Assembly (NCBI GenBank): GCA_024072375.1
Contig: CP099617.1
Location: 3,727,001-3,791,000, forward strand
Source: Sphingomonadaceae bacterium OTU29LAMAA1
Lineage (GTDB): Bacteria > Pseudomonadota > Alphaproteobacteria > Sphingomonadales > Sphingomonadaceae
Reading direction: 5' to 3'
DNA: 64,000 bases
Made by a program: the position numbers and the translations under genes. Within the stretch, counting starts at the first letter, position 1, and every line of letters starts with the position of its first letter. Positions 51,892-63,694 of this stretch are shown piece after piece. The notes below the pieces were generated by a model. The model was not told the DNA's origin. It worked only from the letters and a program-made list of their open reading frames with translations, and searched no databases.

Positions 51892-52428
51892 TTACTTCGA
51901 ACGTTCGACCTGTTCGAAATCCAGCTCCACCGGAGTCGCGCGACCGAAGATCGACACCGACACCTTGACCTTGGACTTGTCGAAATCGAGTTCCTCGACG
52001 ATGCCGTTGAAGCTTGCGAACGGCCCTTCGAGCACCTTGACCGCATCGCCGATCTCGTAATCGACCTTGACCTTGGTCTTCGGTGCCGCCGCGGCTTCCT
52101 CCTTGCTGTTGAGCATGCGGGTCGCCTCCGACTCGCTGATCGCCTGCGGCTTGCCCATGCTGCCAAGGAAGCCCGTCACTTTGGGCGTGTTCTTGACGAG
52201 GTGATAGACGTCGTCGTTCATGTTGAGCTTGGCGAGGACGTAGCCGGGCATGAACTTGCGCTCGACTGCGATCTTCTTGCCGCGGCGAGCCTCCGTGATT
52301 GTCTCGGTCGGAACCTCGATCTGCTCGACCAGCTGTTCGAGGCCGAGGCGCGTCGCCTCGGACATGATCGCGTCGCGGACCTTGCCCTCGAAGCCCGAAT
52401 AGGCGTGAATGATGTACCAGCGCGCCAT
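51892..52428 (-). CDS. nusG: Transcription termination/antitermination factor NusG
   Basis: The 178-residue protein starts MARWYIIHAYSGFEGKVRDA, the NGN domain opening, with KFMPGYVLAKLNMNDDVYHL. The C-terminal KOW domain has GDAVKVLEGPFASFNGIVEE. It rides on RNA polymerase and couples to Rho or the ribosome. It follows secE in a leftward unit that starts at tRNA-Trp. It is not followed by rplK-rplA here; a terminator and an unrelated convergent gene come next. Confidence 0.96.
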   Translation of the reverse strand: MARWYIIHAYSGFEGKVRDAIMSEATRLGLEQLVEQIEVPTETITEARRGKKIAVERKFMPGYVLAKLNMNDDVYHLVKNTPKVTGFLGSMGKPQAISESEATRMLNSKEEAAAAPKTKVKVDYEIGDAVKVLEGPFASFNGIVEELDFDKSKVKVSVSIFGRATPVELDFEQVERSK

Positions 52429-52439
52429 GCTAAAAACCC

Positions 52440-52637
52440 TTACTTCGCGAGCTTGAGCAGCGCCTGGACGACCGCGTTGAAGAACGTGTCGACGCCCAGG
52501 AAGAACAGCGCGAGTATGGTCGTCATGATGACCACCATGACGCCCGTCATGATCGTTTCGCGCCGGGTCGGCCAGACGACCTTCTTGGTCTCGGCCTGCA
52601 CCTGACGGATGAATTCGATAGGGGTCGTCTTCGCCAC
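52440..52637 (-). CDS. secE: Preprotein translocase subunit SecE
   Basis: From GTG at 52637 the 65-residue protein reads VAKTTPIEFIRQVQAETKKV, then VWPTRRETIMTGVMVVIMTT and one transmembrane helix. The KKVVWPTRRET motif and single helix define the short form of SecE, a subunit of the SecYEG channel. The frame is open ten codons further upstream. GTG is preferred by family length. nusG begins 12 bp after its stop. Confidence 0.93.
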   Translation of the reverse strand: MAKTTPIEFIRQVQAETKKVVWPTRRETIMTGVMVVIMTTILALFFLGVDTFFNAVVQALLKLAK

Positions 52638-52814
52638 TGTTTTTTTCTCAAAACCCGCTGGAATCACGAAATCCGATTCGTCGAGGCATAAAGCCGCCGC
52701 CGCTTCCCCTCATGTGGGGAACCGGCATGGCCCGTCCTCGCTATCGGATGGCCTGCGCAGATAGCCGTGCGGCGGTCCGAACGCAAGTGTAACGCACGGG
52801 TGCGCCCGCGGCCT

Positions 52815-52958
52815 TCAGTGGCCGTATCGCTTGATCCCGCGGCGCCGCAATTTCTCTCGCTTGCGGCGGCGCAGGTACAGGATCAGCGCGGGGACGCCGG
52901 TCACCAGTAAAAATCCAACGATTACATACACAACAGTGTGTCGGGTCGTCTCGTCCAT
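52815..52958 (-). CDS. 47-residue membrane protein, between tRNA-Trp and secE
   Basis: The short frame from ATG 52958 encodes MDETTRHTVVYVIVGFLLVT, continues with GVPALILYLRRRKREKLRRR, and ends GIKRYGH. It has one N-terminal helix with a polybasic tail, so it would anchor in the inner membrane with a cytoplasmic tail. AGGCTTGG precedes the ATG. It is read in the same direction as tRNA-Trp and secE. The gap before secE is 177 bp. I recognise no family; the strong helix-and-basic-tail pattern supports a real gene. Confidence 0.55.
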   Translation of the reverse strand: MDETTRHTVVYVIVGFLLVTGVPALILYLRRRKREKLRRRGIKRYGH

Positions 52959-53063
52959 ATCCAAGCCTATAGCACCCCCGACGCGTGCGTCACGGTCGAA
53001 ATGACAAGCATGTCATTTGTCAGGCTTAATCTGTAGGGAGCCGCGACGATAGCGTTCTGCGGC

Positions 53064-53139
53064 TGGCAGGAGTGCACGGACTCGAACCGTGGGCCCTCGG
53101 TTTTGGAGACCGATGCTCTACCAACTGAGCTACACTCCT
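53064..53139 (-). tRNA. tRNA-Trp (CCA anticodon)
   Basis: The 76-nt transcript (reverse strand) starts AGGAGTGTAGCTCAGTTGGT and folds as a full cloverleaf. Acceptor arms AGGAGTG and CACTCCT pair over 7 bp. The anticodon loop CTCCAAA carries CCA, and the T-arm has GGTTCGAGTCC. The discriminator G is followed by an encoded CCA end. It precedes secE in the leftward unit, the usual bacterial tRNA-Trp-secE-nusG order. Confidence 0.97.
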
Positions 53140-53281
53140 GCAGCGCCGCGGCCTCTACCCCCACCGAAATGAAAGGGCAAGATGGTCGTGCGGGATCATG
53201 ACGAATCGTGTCCGGGTGGATGACGGCCCGCCGCGATACCGGTATGCGGCCTTCGATATCGGGCAATGGAGAACAGGCGTA

Positions 53282-54295
53282 GTGAAGCATTTGATCGTCG
53301 GCGCGGCACTGGCGCTCGCATGCCTGCCGATGACCGGGGCGGCCGATCCCGTTGAAGTGCCTGATTTCGGGCCGAACCTTGAACGCTTCACCTATCCGTG
53401 GCCGGTGCAGACGATGACGTTCGACATCATCGGCCAACCGGCATCCATGAGCTTCATGGATATCGCGCCGGCGCGACCGAACGGGCGCTCCGTCGTTTTA
53501 TTGCACGGCAAGAACTTCTGCGGCGCAACGTGGGAGAGCAGCGCGCGCGCCTTGTCCGGCGCCGGGTATCGCGTGCTGGTGCCCGACCAGATCGGATTCT
53601 GCAAATCCGCCAAGCTGCGTAGCACGCAGTACAGTTTCGAGATGCTGGCGTCCTATACCCGCCGGCTCATGGAATCGCGCGGGATCGCGCGGGCGGTGGT
53701 CGTCGGACATTCGATGGGCGGTATGCTCGCGATGCGGTTCGCCATCATGTATCCCGATACTGTCGAGCGACTGGTACTGGTCAATCCGCTGGGGCTGAAG
53801 GATCGGTCGGAGGAGGGGCTGCCTTACGTCGATGTCGACACATTATGGGCTGGCGAGAAGAAGACCAGCTACGCCAGTATCAAGGCTTATCAGTTGCAGA
53901 ACTATTTTCACGGGACGTGGAGGCCGGCGTACGATCGTTGGGTTTGGATGCTTGCCGGCATGTATCAGGGAGCGGGGCGCGATGCGGTGGCGCTGGCGCA
54001 GGCCAAGACCAGCGAGATGATCAAGACGCAGCCGGTCGCACATGAATTGTACCGGATCAAAGCCCCGACGACGCTGCTGGTCGGCATGCTCGACAAGACC
54101 GCATTCGGGCGGGCGCAGATGCCGGCCAATCTGCGGCAGTTCCTGCGGCCGATCCCGGCGCTGGCCGTGGACGCGGTCAAGGCGATGCCGAATGCGACGC
54201 TGGTTCAGCTGGACGGGCTGGGTCATTCGCCACAGGTCGAGGACCCCGCCCGGTTCGAGAAGGTGCTGCTGGCGACGCTGGCTGCGCGACGTTAG
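53282..54295 (+). CDS. Exported alpha/beta hydrolase
   Basis: From the GTG at 53282 the 337-residue precursor has a signal peptide (VKHLIVGAALALACLPMTGA). The hydrolase fold shows LLHGKNFCGATWESSARALS (oxyanion HG), the nucleophile elbow VVVGHSMGGMLAM, the acid in VGMLDKTAFG, and the catalytic histidine in LDGLGHSPQVEDP. It is likely a periplasmic esterase or lactonase. The C-terminal part fits the group near non-haem haloperoxidases and hydrolases. The frame is open to 53198 without a ribosome site. It starts close to tRNA-Trp on the opposite strand. Confidence 0.85.
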   Translation: MKHLIVGAALALACLPMTGAADPVEVPDFGPNLERFTYPWPVQTMTFDIIGQPASMSFMDIAPARPNGRSVVLLHGKNFCGATWESSARALSGAGYRVLVPDQIGFCKSAKLRSTQYSFEMLASYTRRLMESRGIARAVVVGHSMGGMLAMRFAIMYPDTVERLVLVNPLGLKDRSEEGLPYVDVDTLWAGEKKTSYASIKAYQLQNYFHGTWRPAYDRWVWMLAGMYQGAGRDAVALAQAKTSEMIKTQPVAHELYRIKAPTTLLVGMLDKTAFGRAQMPANLRQFLRPIPALAVDAVKAMPNATLVQLDGLGHSPQVEDPARFEKVLLATLAARR

Positions 54296-54936
54296 GCGGC
54301 GAGCCGTACCGTTCGGCGGAGGATGAGATTGTCGTTCGCCGCTCGCAACCGGGATGGCGATGGCAGCGGCATGGCGGCGAGTATCAGGACGAAGCCGAGC
54401 ACGCCGGATGGCAGCGGCAGCACGGCCGCGAGGACGATCGCGCCCAGCCGTGCCTCCGCGAACAGGGCGCCCGGGGGTGACACGGACGCGCGTGCACCGA
54501 GCCATGCGGCAAGGCCGACGCCAAGCGCCACGACCAGTGCGAACGTGGCGGGCAGGAGCGATCCCAGCAGCGCCAGATTGGGCAGGGCGGCGCCGGGTGT
54601 CGGCCAGGGCAGCATCAGGCTGACCGTCGCGCCGGCGAACGCCGCCACGGGCAGGTGACGCCGGGCGCGGGCGCGACAGATCGCCGATCCCAGCCAGAGC
54701 GGCGCGAGCAACCATCCGGCCGGTGCGAGCCCCGCCGCCAGCGCGGCCGCGACGATCATGTCGCGATCCCGGCGCTCGTGCCCGGCGAACAGCGCGGCGG
54801 CACTTGCCAGCAGCGCCAGCGTGTCGTTCCATGTGCCGCCCGGCAACACGCCGGCGAGCAATGCCGCACCGACGAGCGCCACGACGAGCAGGGCAGGTGT
54901 AACGGCAGGCTGGCGTACGGGCGAAACGGTCGGCAT
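54292..54936 (-). CDS. Polytopic membrane protein of unknown function
   Basis: The ATG at 54936 is preceded by AGGGTGG and gives 214 residues (MPTVSPVRQPAVTPALLVVA). There are about six hydrophobic segments with Leu/Ala/Val-rich content and Arg-rich loops (GHERRDRDM, RARARRHLP). The tail LRAANDNLILRRTVRLAA is a strongly basic motif often seen at the end of alphaproteobacterial proteins. A match to known transporters is not visible. Its 3' end overlaps the hydrolase gene by 4 bp, and the upstream region is shared with rpsL. Function unknown. Confidence 0.65.
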   Translation of the reverse strand: MPTVSPVRQPAVTPALLVVALVGAALLAGVLPGGTWNDTLALLASAAALFAGHERRDRDMIVAAALAAGLAPAGWLLAPLWLGSAICRARARRHLPVAAFAGATVSLMLPWPTPGAALPNLALLGSLLPATFALVVALGVGLAAWLGARASVSPPGALFAEARLGAIVLAAVLPLPSGVLGFVLILAAMPLPSPSRLRAANDNLILRRTVRLAA

Positions 54937-55176
54937 GGTGCCACCCTGCACGTGCCCGCGTTGCGAGCAGGTTAAAGGCCGGCCCGTTGACCATCGGTGC
55001 GACTCTGCGTATAGGCCCGCCCCGTCCATCGGAGTCATCCGGTGGGCAAGCTTGAACATTGCTGGATGCAAAGTTGTGGGGCCGGGGTGGCGTATAGCGC
55101 CGCCTACGTCCCTTTTTGTATTCCGAAGTGCTGTGATGGCTCCAGCAAAGTAACCCACTTACGAGGTGAAGGCTTC

Positions 55177-55548
55177 ATGCCAACGATCAACCAGCTGGTC
55201 CGCAAGGGCCGCGAACCGCAGAAGGCCAAGTCCAAGGTCCCTGCGATGGAGCAGAACCCGCAGAAGCGCGGCGTCTGCACCCGCGTCTACACGACGACCC
55301 CGAAGAAGCCGAACTCGGCGCTGCGCAAGGTGGCCAAGGTTCGCCTGACCAACCAGCGCGAAGTCATCAGCTACATTCCGGGCGAAGGCCACAACCTTCA
55401 GGAGCACTCGGTGGTCCTGATCCGCGGCGGCCGCGTTCGCGATCTTCCCGGCGTTCGCTATCACGTCCTGCGTGGCGTGCTCGATACGCAGGGCGTCAAG
55501 GATCGTCGCCAGTCCCGCTCCAAGTACGGCGCCAAGCGTCCGAAGTAA
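55177..55548 (+). CDS. rpsL: Ribosomal protein S12
   Basis: The 123-residue protein begins [20 protein letters not shown]. Segment [20 protein letters not shown] holds the lysine at the position of streptomycin-resistance changes in other bacteria (wild type). [19 protein letters not shown] and the [12 protein letters not shown] end are intact. It opens the str operon (rpsL-rpsG-fusA-tuf). GAGGTGAAGG supplies the ribosome site. The frame is open upstream to 55042, but the family start is clear. Confidence 0.98.
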   Translation: MPTINQLVRKGREPQKAKSKVPAMEQNPQKRGVCTRVYTTTPKKPNSALRKVAKVRLTNQREVISYIPGEGHNLQEHSVVLIRGGRVRDLPGVRYHVLRGVLDTQGVKDRRQSRSKYGAKRPK

Positions 55549-55608
55549 GCCGGTTGGCCTCCTTCATGGAGGCTCGACCAACAGGCTGAAGTTAGAAAGG
55601 TTTTTGAA

Positions 55609-56079
55609 ATGGCACGTCGTCGTCGCCCAGAAAAGCGCATTATCCTCCCCGATCCGAAGTTCGGTGATGAGGTCCTCTCGAAGTTCATGAATTCGGTCAT
55701 GCTCGACGGCAAGAAGTCCGTCGCGGAACTGATCGTCTACGGTGCTCTGGAAACCGTCGAGCAGCGCGCCAAGCGCGAGCCGATCGGTGTGTTCCACGAC
55801 GCCCTGAACAACATCAAGCCCGGCATCGAAGTGCGCTCGCGCCGCGTCGGTGGTGCGACCTACCAGGTCCCCGTCGAGGTTCGTCCCGAGCGTGCCCAGG
55901 CGCTGGCGATCCGCTGGCTGATCACCGCAGCCCGCGCCCGCAGCGAAAACACCATGGCCGCCCGCCTGTCGGGCGAGCTGATGGATGCCGCCAACAACCG
56001 CGGCAACGCGGTGAAGAAGCGCGAAGACACGCACCGGATGGCGGAAGCCAACCGCGCGTTCTCGCACTACCGCTGGTAA
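55609..56079 (+). CDS. rpsG: Ribosomal protein S7
   Basis: The 156-residue protein starts [20 protein letters not shown] and includes [24 protein letters not shown] [20 protein letters not shown] and [20 protein letters not shown]. It binds the 3' domain of 16S rRNA at the decoding end. It lies 60 bp after rpsL, preceded by AGAAAGG. A hairpin follows before fusA. Confidence 0.98.
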   Translation: MARRRRPEKRIILPDPKFGDEVLSKFMNSVMLDGKKSVAELIVYGALETVEQRAKREPIGVFHDALNNIKPGIEVRSRRVGGATYQVPVEVRPERAQALAIRWLITAARARSENTMAARLSGELMDAANNRGNAVKKREDTHRMAEANRAFSHYRW

Positions 56080-56085
56080 CCGGTC

Positions 56086-56105
56086 GCCGGTGACTTTTCA
56101 CCGGC
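56086..56105 (+). terminator. Hairpin just after rpsG
   Basis: GCCGGTGA-CTTT-TCACCGGC is a perfect 8-bp stem with a 4-base loop, 7 bp after the rpsG stop. No T run follows, so it may be a pause or mRNA-processing structure rather than a full terminator. Confidence 0.45.
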
Positions 56106-56120
56106 ATCCTAGACACCTAT

Positions 56121-56158
56121 ATATTGGGGAGTGGGCCAGAAGGGCCTGCTCCCCATAT
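56121..56158 (+). promoter_or_regulatory. fusA leader hairpin
   Basis: ATAT(T)GGGGAG and CTCCCCATAT pair as a 10-bp stem with one bulge, enclosing a second palindrome (GGGCC agaa GGGCC). The element lies 18 bp before the fusA ATG, just ahead of its AAGGAAG ribosome site, where a leader structure could affect translation or processing. Confidence 0.4.
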
Positions 56159-56176
56159 CGCTAAGGAAGCACGATC

Positions 56177-58273
<2,097 letters not shown>

Positions 58274-58321
58274 GGCGCACGGGGCTAGGGCAACCTGGCC
58301 CCGAGACGCCGAAGGCCGGAC

Positions 58322-58380
58322 GGCGGGGCGACGAAGTCGAACCCGTCCGACGGCGGATTTACTCCGTCGTCGGCCCCGCC
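58322..58380 (+). terminator. Hairpin between fusA and tuf
   Basis: An inner stem CCGACGGCGGA/TCCGTCGTCGG (58347-58373, one G-T pair, loop TTTAC) is enclosed by GGCGGGGC (from 58322) and GCCCCGCC (to 58380). The compound hairpin lies in the 198-bp gap before tuf. It could be an attenuator or processing site separating fusA and tuf levels. No T run is visible. Confidence 0.5.
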
Positions 58381-58471
58381 GCACAGGGGCTGGCGTTACA
58401 TACGAACTACCGTTAAAGGGCCGCGTTCGCGTGGCCCCGGCGGCACCGAATTCGAATCAGAAGGTAGGAAA

Positions 58472-59665
<1,194 letters not shown>

Positions 59666-59704
59666 GGAAACGGATCGGCGCTTCGGCGCCGGCCCGAACC
59701 ACAG

Positions 59705-59739
59705 CGGCCCGGCTCTCCTAAAAAAGGAGAGTCGGGCCG
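59705..59739 (+). terminator. Hairpin after tuf
   Basis: CGGCCCG-G-CTCTCC and GGAGAG-T-CGGGCCG (59705-59718 and 59726-59739) form a 14-bp stem with one G-T pair and a loop TAAAAAA. It lies 40 bp after the tuf stop. A short T/A run (ttgccattt) follows. It probably ends much of the str transcript, with readthrough or a new promoter for the S10 unit. Confidence 0.65.
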
Positions 59740-59918
59740 TTGCCATTTAATGAGGGCTCCTTTAAGGGCGCGCTTCCAGTTTTACTGAGTTACGGCTCTT
59801 TCTCGTCGCCCCCGCGCCTGTGGGGGTCTCATCCCGCCGGTCCAGCACCAGCGGCACGAGTCTTTCGCTTCGGCGGAGGAGACGGCCGGGGTCGTGCTCC
59901 ATCGCATCGGTAGGGATC

Positions 59919-60227
59919 ATGGACAGCAACATCCGCATTCGCCTCAAGGCGTTCGATCATCGCGTGCTCGACCAGGCGACCGGCGACATCGCCGACACCG
60001 CGCGTCGTACTGGCGCGCTCATCCGCGGTCCGATTCCGCTGCCCACGCGCATCGAGAAGTTCACCGTCAACCGCGGTCCGCACATCGACAAGAAGTCGCG
60101 CGAGCAGTTCGAGGTTCGTACTTACAAGCGCATGCTCGACATCGTGCAGCCGACCCCGCAGACCGTCGATGCGCTGATGAAGCTCGACCTCGCCGCAGGC
60201 GTTGACGTCGAGATCAAGCTGGCGTAA
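59919..60227 (+). CDS. rpsJ: Ribosomal protein S10
   Basis: The 102-residue protein begins [20 protein letters not shown] and has [20 protein letters not shown] and the C-terminal [22 protein letters not shown] lies before the ATG at 59919; the frame is open to 59820. It opens the S10 operon and, as NusE, also takes part in antitermination with NusB and NusG. Confidence 0.97.
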   Translation: MDSNIRIRLKAFDHRVLDQATGDIADTARRTGALIRGPIPLPTRIEKFTVNRGPHIDKKSREQFEVRTYKRMLDIVQPTPQTVDALMKLDLAAGVDVEIKLA

Positions 60228-60512
60228 TGGCCCGCAACCCCGCGGTCGACGTGAGTCCCGCGGGTTTGCCGTTTCCGCTCCGGCGGGATGGCCGGTTCGG
60301 GTTCTCCGCCTTGCGAAGTGCCTGACAGACACGAGATACCGCCGGCCTTTCGGGGCCGGGCCAGCGTCTCCCGTCATGTTCCCGGTAACGGGAGCGACCA
60401 GCCCGGGACGGGGCCGACGTAGTACAATTCGGGATGGATGGTTGCTTTCGAGTGGCCGCAAGCACGTGCGGGAATGGTCCCGGACGTGCCTCTGTAAAAG
60501 GAGTGCAGGATC
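60228..60512 (+). other. 285-bp rpsJ-rplC intergenic region
   Basis: The gap holds an imperfect palindrome near the start (ACCCCGCGG ... CCGCGGGTT, about 60236-60271) and no gene with a ribosome site. In the S10 operon of other bacteria rplC follows rpsJ closely, so the extra spacing here may carry a promoter or an mRNA structure. Confidence 0.45.
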
Positions 60513-61262
60513 ATGCGTACTGGCGTGATCGCGAAGAAAATGGGTATGACCCGCCTGTTCCAGGACGACGGCCGCCACGTGCCGGTCACCGTTCTGCAAC
60601 TCGAAGGCCTCCAGGTCATTGCCCGTCGCGAACAAGATCGTGATGGCTACACCGCCGTCCAGCTCGGTGCTGGCGTCGCCAAGGCCAAGAATGTCGCCAA
60701 GCCGCAGCGTGGCCACTTCGGCAAGGCCGAAGTCGAGCCCAAGGCGATGGTGGCGGAATTCCGCGTGACCGAGGGCAACCTCCTCGATGTCGGCGCGGAG
60801 ATTTCGGCAGAGCATTTCGTCGCAGGCCAGCTGGTCGATATCCAGGGGCGTACCCAGGGTAAGGGCTTCGCCGGCGGCATGAAGCGCTGGAACTTCGGCG
60901 GTCTGCGCGCGACGCACGGCGTCTCGGTCTCGCACCGTTCGCTCGGTTCGACCGGTCAGCGCCAGGATCCGGGTCGCGTCTTCAAGAACAAGAAGATGGC
61001 CGGCCACATGGGCGACAAGTATCGCACGCAGCAGAACCTCGAGGTCGTCGGCACCGACGCCGAGCGTGGTCTGATCTTCGTGAAGGGTTCGGTCCCCGGT
61101 TCGAAGGGTGGCTGGCTGTTCGTGAAGGACGCGGTCAAGGTCAAGGCGCATGCCGAGGCTCCCTATCCCGCCAGCCTGAAGCAGGCTGCCAACAGCAACA
61201 CCGCAGCCGACACGCCCGTTGAGACGAGCGCGCCGGAAGCGACCGACGGCCAGGAGGGCTGA
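60513..61262 (+). CDS. rplC: Ribosomal protein L3
   Basis: The 249-residue protein starts [20 protein letters not shown] and has the conserved [20 protein letters not shown] loop and [22 protein letters not shown]-terminal tail of about 30 residues ([20 protein letters not shown]) is longer than in E. coli (209). AAAGGAG precedes the ATG. It is one of the first proteins to bind 23S rRNA. Confidence 0.98.
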   Translation: MRTGVIAKKMGMTRLFQDDGRHVPVTVLQLEGLQVIARREQDRDGYTAVQLGAGVAKAKNVAKPQRGHFGKAEVEPKAMVAEFRVTEGNLLDVGAEISAEHFVAGQLVDIQGRTQGKGFAGGMKRWNFGGLRATHGVSVSHRSLGSTGQRQDPGRVFKNKKMAGHMGDKYRTQQNLEVVGTDAERGLIFVKGSVPGSKGGWLFVKDAVKVKAHAEAPYPASLKQAANSNTAADTPVETSAPEATDGQEG

Positions 61263-61264
61263 AC

Positions 61265-61891
61265 GTGAAGGTCAAGGTTCAATCCTTCGCCGGTACCGAC
61301 GCGGCGGACGTCGAGCTCAACGACGAGGTCTTCGGCCTCGATCCGCGCGCCGACATCCTGCATCGCGTGGTCACCTGGCAGCTCGAGAAGCGTCGCGAAA
61401 CGGCTCGTGGCACGCGCGAGCGTGCAGACGTCGCCCGTACCGGCAAGAAGTTCGGTCGCCAGAAGGGCGGCGGTACGGCACGTCACGGCGATCGCCGCGC
61501 TCCCGTCTTCATCGGCGGTGGTAAGGCTCACGGCGCCCGCGTCCGCGACTTCAACCCCGGCCTGAACAAGAAGGTTCGTGCGCTCGGTCTCAAGATGGCT
61601 CTGTCGAGCCATGCCAAGGCCGGCTCGCTGATCATCATGGACAGCATCGTGGTCGAGGGTAACAAGACCAAGACGCTGGTCGGCGATCTCGCCAAGGTCG
61701 GCTTCGGCAAGACCGCGCTGGTCATCGACGGCGACGCCGTCGAGACGAGCTTCGCGCTGGCCGCCGGCAACCTGCACGGCATCAACGTGATGCCGTCCGC
61801 CGGTGCCAACGTCTATGACATCCTGAAGGCTGACACGCTGGTGCTGACCCGCGCGGCGGTCGAGAAGCTGGAGGCTCGCTTCAATGGCTAA
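61265..61891 (+). CDS. rplD: Ribosomal protein L4
   Basis: The GTG at 61265 starts a 208-residue protein ([20 protein letters not shown]). It has [20 protein letters not shown] and [21 protein letters not shown] [20 protein letters not shown]. The long loop with [13 protein letters not shown] reaches the exit tunnel. In enterobacteria L4 controls the S10 operon. It overlaps rplW by 8 bp. Confidence 0.97.
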   Translation: MKVKVQSFAGTDAADVELNDEVFGLDPRADILHRVVTWQLEKRRETARGTRERADVARTGKKFGRQKGGGTARHGDRRAPVFIGGGKAHGARVRDFNPGLNKKVRALGLKMALSSHAKAGSLIIMDSIVVEGNKTKTLVGDLAKVGFGKTALVIDGDAVETSFALAAGNLHGINVMPSAGANVYDILKADTLVLTRAAVEKLEARFNG

Positions 61892-62198
61892 GCAGCAGAA
61901 GGCCGTCGACAACCGTCATTATGACGTGATCGTCGCGCCGCACATCACCGAGAAGGCGACCTTGCTCTCCGAGCATAACGCCGTCGTGTTCAAGGTCGCG
62001 AACGACGCGACCAAGCCGCAGATCAAGGCTGCCATCGAAGCGATCTTCGATGTCAACGTGACCGGCGTGAACACGATCGTCCAGAAGGGCAAGACCAAGA
62101 AGTGGAAGGGCGCTCCCTATCAGCGCTCCGACATGAAGAAGGCCATTGTCACCCTGAAGGACGGCCAGTCGATCGACGTAACCGAGGGGGCCAAGTAA
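61884..62198 (+). CDS. rplW: Ribosomal protein L23
   Basis: The 104-residue protein starts [20 protein letters not shown], has [20 protein letters not shown] and the loop [20 protein letters not shown]. It sits at the tunnel exit and contacts the signal recognition particle and trigger factor. rplB begins 2 bp after its stop. Confidence 0.97.
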   Translation: MAKQQKAVDNRHYDVIVAPHITEKATLLSEHNAVVFKVANDATKPQIKAAIEAIFDVNVTGVNTIVQKGKTKKWKGAPYQRSDMKKAIVTLKDGQSIDVTEGAK

Positions 62199-62199
62199 G

Positions 62200-63039
62200 A
62201 TGGCACTCAAGCATTATAATCCGACGACCCCCGCGCAGCGCGGTCTCGTCCTCGTCGACAAGTCGTCGCTCTGGAAGGGCAAGCCCGTCAAGGCGCTGAC
62301 CGAGGGCAAGCGCAAGTCGGGCGGCCGCAACAACAAGGGCCATGTGACCAGCCGCGGCATCGCGGGCGGCCACAAGCAGAAGTACCGCTACGTCGACTTC
62401 AAGCGTCGCAAGTGGGACGTCGAAGGCACCGTCGAGCGGCTCGAGTACGATCCGAACCGTACCGCGTTCATCGCGCTGGTGAAGTATGCCGACGAAGAGC
62501 TGGCCTACATCATCGCGCCGCAGCGGCTGGCGCCGGGCGACAAGGTCCTCGCGGCCAAGAAGACCGACACGAAGCCGGGCAATGCCATGGAAATCGGTCA
62601 GGTCCCCGTCGGCACCATCGTCCACAACGTGGAGATGAAGCCGGGCAAGGGTGGTCAGATCGCGCGTTCGGCCGGCACCTACGTGCAGGTCGTCGGTCGT
62701 GACCGCGGCATGGTCATCGTGCGCCTCAATTCGGGCGAGCAGCGCTACATCCGTGGCGAGTGCATGGCGACGGTCGGTGCGGTGTCGAACCCGGACAACC
62801 AGAACCAGAACCTCGGCAAAGCCGGGCGTTCGCGCTGGATGGGCAAGCGTCCGCTGACCCGCGGCGTCGCCAAGAACCCGGTCGACCATCCGCACGGCGG
62901 TGGTGAAGGCCGGACCTCGGGCGGCCGTCATCCGGTCACCCCGTGGGGCAAGCCGACGAAGGGTGCGCGCACCCGTCACAATAAGTCGACCGACAAGATG
63001 ATTATCCGGTCGCGTCATTCGACTAAGAGGAAGGGCTAA
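62200..63039 (+). CDS. rplB: Ribosomal protein L2
   Basis: The 279-residue protein begins [20 protein letters not shown], has [20 protein letters not shown], and the conserved [20 protein letters not shown] with the histidine near the peptidyl transferase centre. The C-terminus [13 protein letters not shown] is basic. TAAG precedes the ATG; the gap to rpsS is 2 bp. Confidence 0.98.
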   Translation: MALKHYNPTTPAQRGLVLVDKSSLWKGKPVKALTEGKRKSGGRNNKGHVTSRGIAGGHKQKYRYVDFKRRKWDVEGTVERLEYDPNRTAFIALVKYADEELAYIIAPQRLAPGDKVLAAKKTDTKPGNAMEIGQVPVGTIVHNVEMKPGKGGQIARSAGTYVQVVGRDRGMVIVRLNSGEQRYIRGECMATVGAVSNPDNQNQNLGKAGRSRWMGKRPLTRGVAKNPVDHPHGGGEGRTSGGRHPVTPWGKPTKGARTRHNKSTDKMIIRSRHSTKRKG

Positions 63040-63041
63040 CC

Positions 63042-63317
63042 ATGGCTCGTTCAGTCTGGAAGGGCCCGTTCGTCGAACTGAGCCTTCTGAAGAAGGCCGA
63101 GACGGCTCAGGACACCAACGCGCGTTCGCCGATCAAGACCTGGTCGCGCCGCTCGACGATCCTGCCGTCGTTCGTCGGCCTCACGTTCAACGTCTACAAC
63201 GGCCGCAAGTTCGTGCCGGTGTCGGTCAATGAAGACATGGTCGGCATGAAGCTGGGTGAGTTCGCGCCGACGCGCTACTTCCCCGGCCACGCCGCCGACA
63301 AGAAGGGCAAGCGCTGA
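63042..63317 (+). CDS. rpsS: Ribosomal protein S19
   Basis: The 91-residue protein starts [20 protein letters not shown] and has [20 protein letters not shown] and [20 protein letters not shown], all as in S19. It contacts 16S rRNA in the head. Its stop overlaps the rplV start (TGATG). Confidence 0.97.
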   Translation: MARSVWKGPFVELSLLKKAETAQDTNARSPIKTWSRRSTILPSFVGLTFNVYNGRKFVPVSVNEDMVGMKLGEFAPTRYFPGHAADKKGKR

Positions 63318-63694
63318 TGAGCAAGCCAAAATCCACCCGCAAGGTCGGTGACAAGGAAGCGCTGTCGGTCGGCACGCAAATCCGTGGCTCCGCGCAGAAG
63401 CTGGGCCTCGTCGCCGCGCTCATCCGGGGCAAGCCGGTCGGCGATGCGATGAACATCCTCGCCTTTTCGACCAAGGGTATGGCAGTCGACGCGCGCAAGG
63501 TGCTGGCTTCGGCCATCGCCAACGCCGAGAACAACCATAACCTCGATGTCGATGCGTTGATCGTATCGGAGGCGTCGGTCGGCAAGTCGATCGTCATGAA
63601 GCGCTTCGCGACCCGCGGCCGTGGCAAGTCCACCCGCATCCTGAAGCCGTTCAGCCGTCTGCGCATCGTCGTGCGCGAGCAGGAAGAAGCATAA
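63317..63694 (+). CDS. rplV: Ribosomal protein L22
   Basis: The 125-residue protein starts [20 protein letters not shown] and has [20 protein letters not shown], then [20 protein letters not shown]. The hairpin loop reaching the exit tunnel ([20 protein letters not shown]) is intact. rpsC begins in its stop codon (TAATG). Confidence 0.97.
   Translation: MSKPKSTRKVGDKEALSVGTQIRGSAQKLGLVAALIRGKPVGDAMNILAFSTKGMAVDARKVLASAIANAENNHNLDVDALIVSEASVGKSIVMKRFATRGRGKSTRILKPFSRLRIVVREQEEA

Noticed and set aside
55040..55176. Promoter before rpsL
   Set aside because: A TTG-like element and a TATAGC element are present, but the spacing is far from 17 bp, so I cannot support a sigma-70 promoter by eye.
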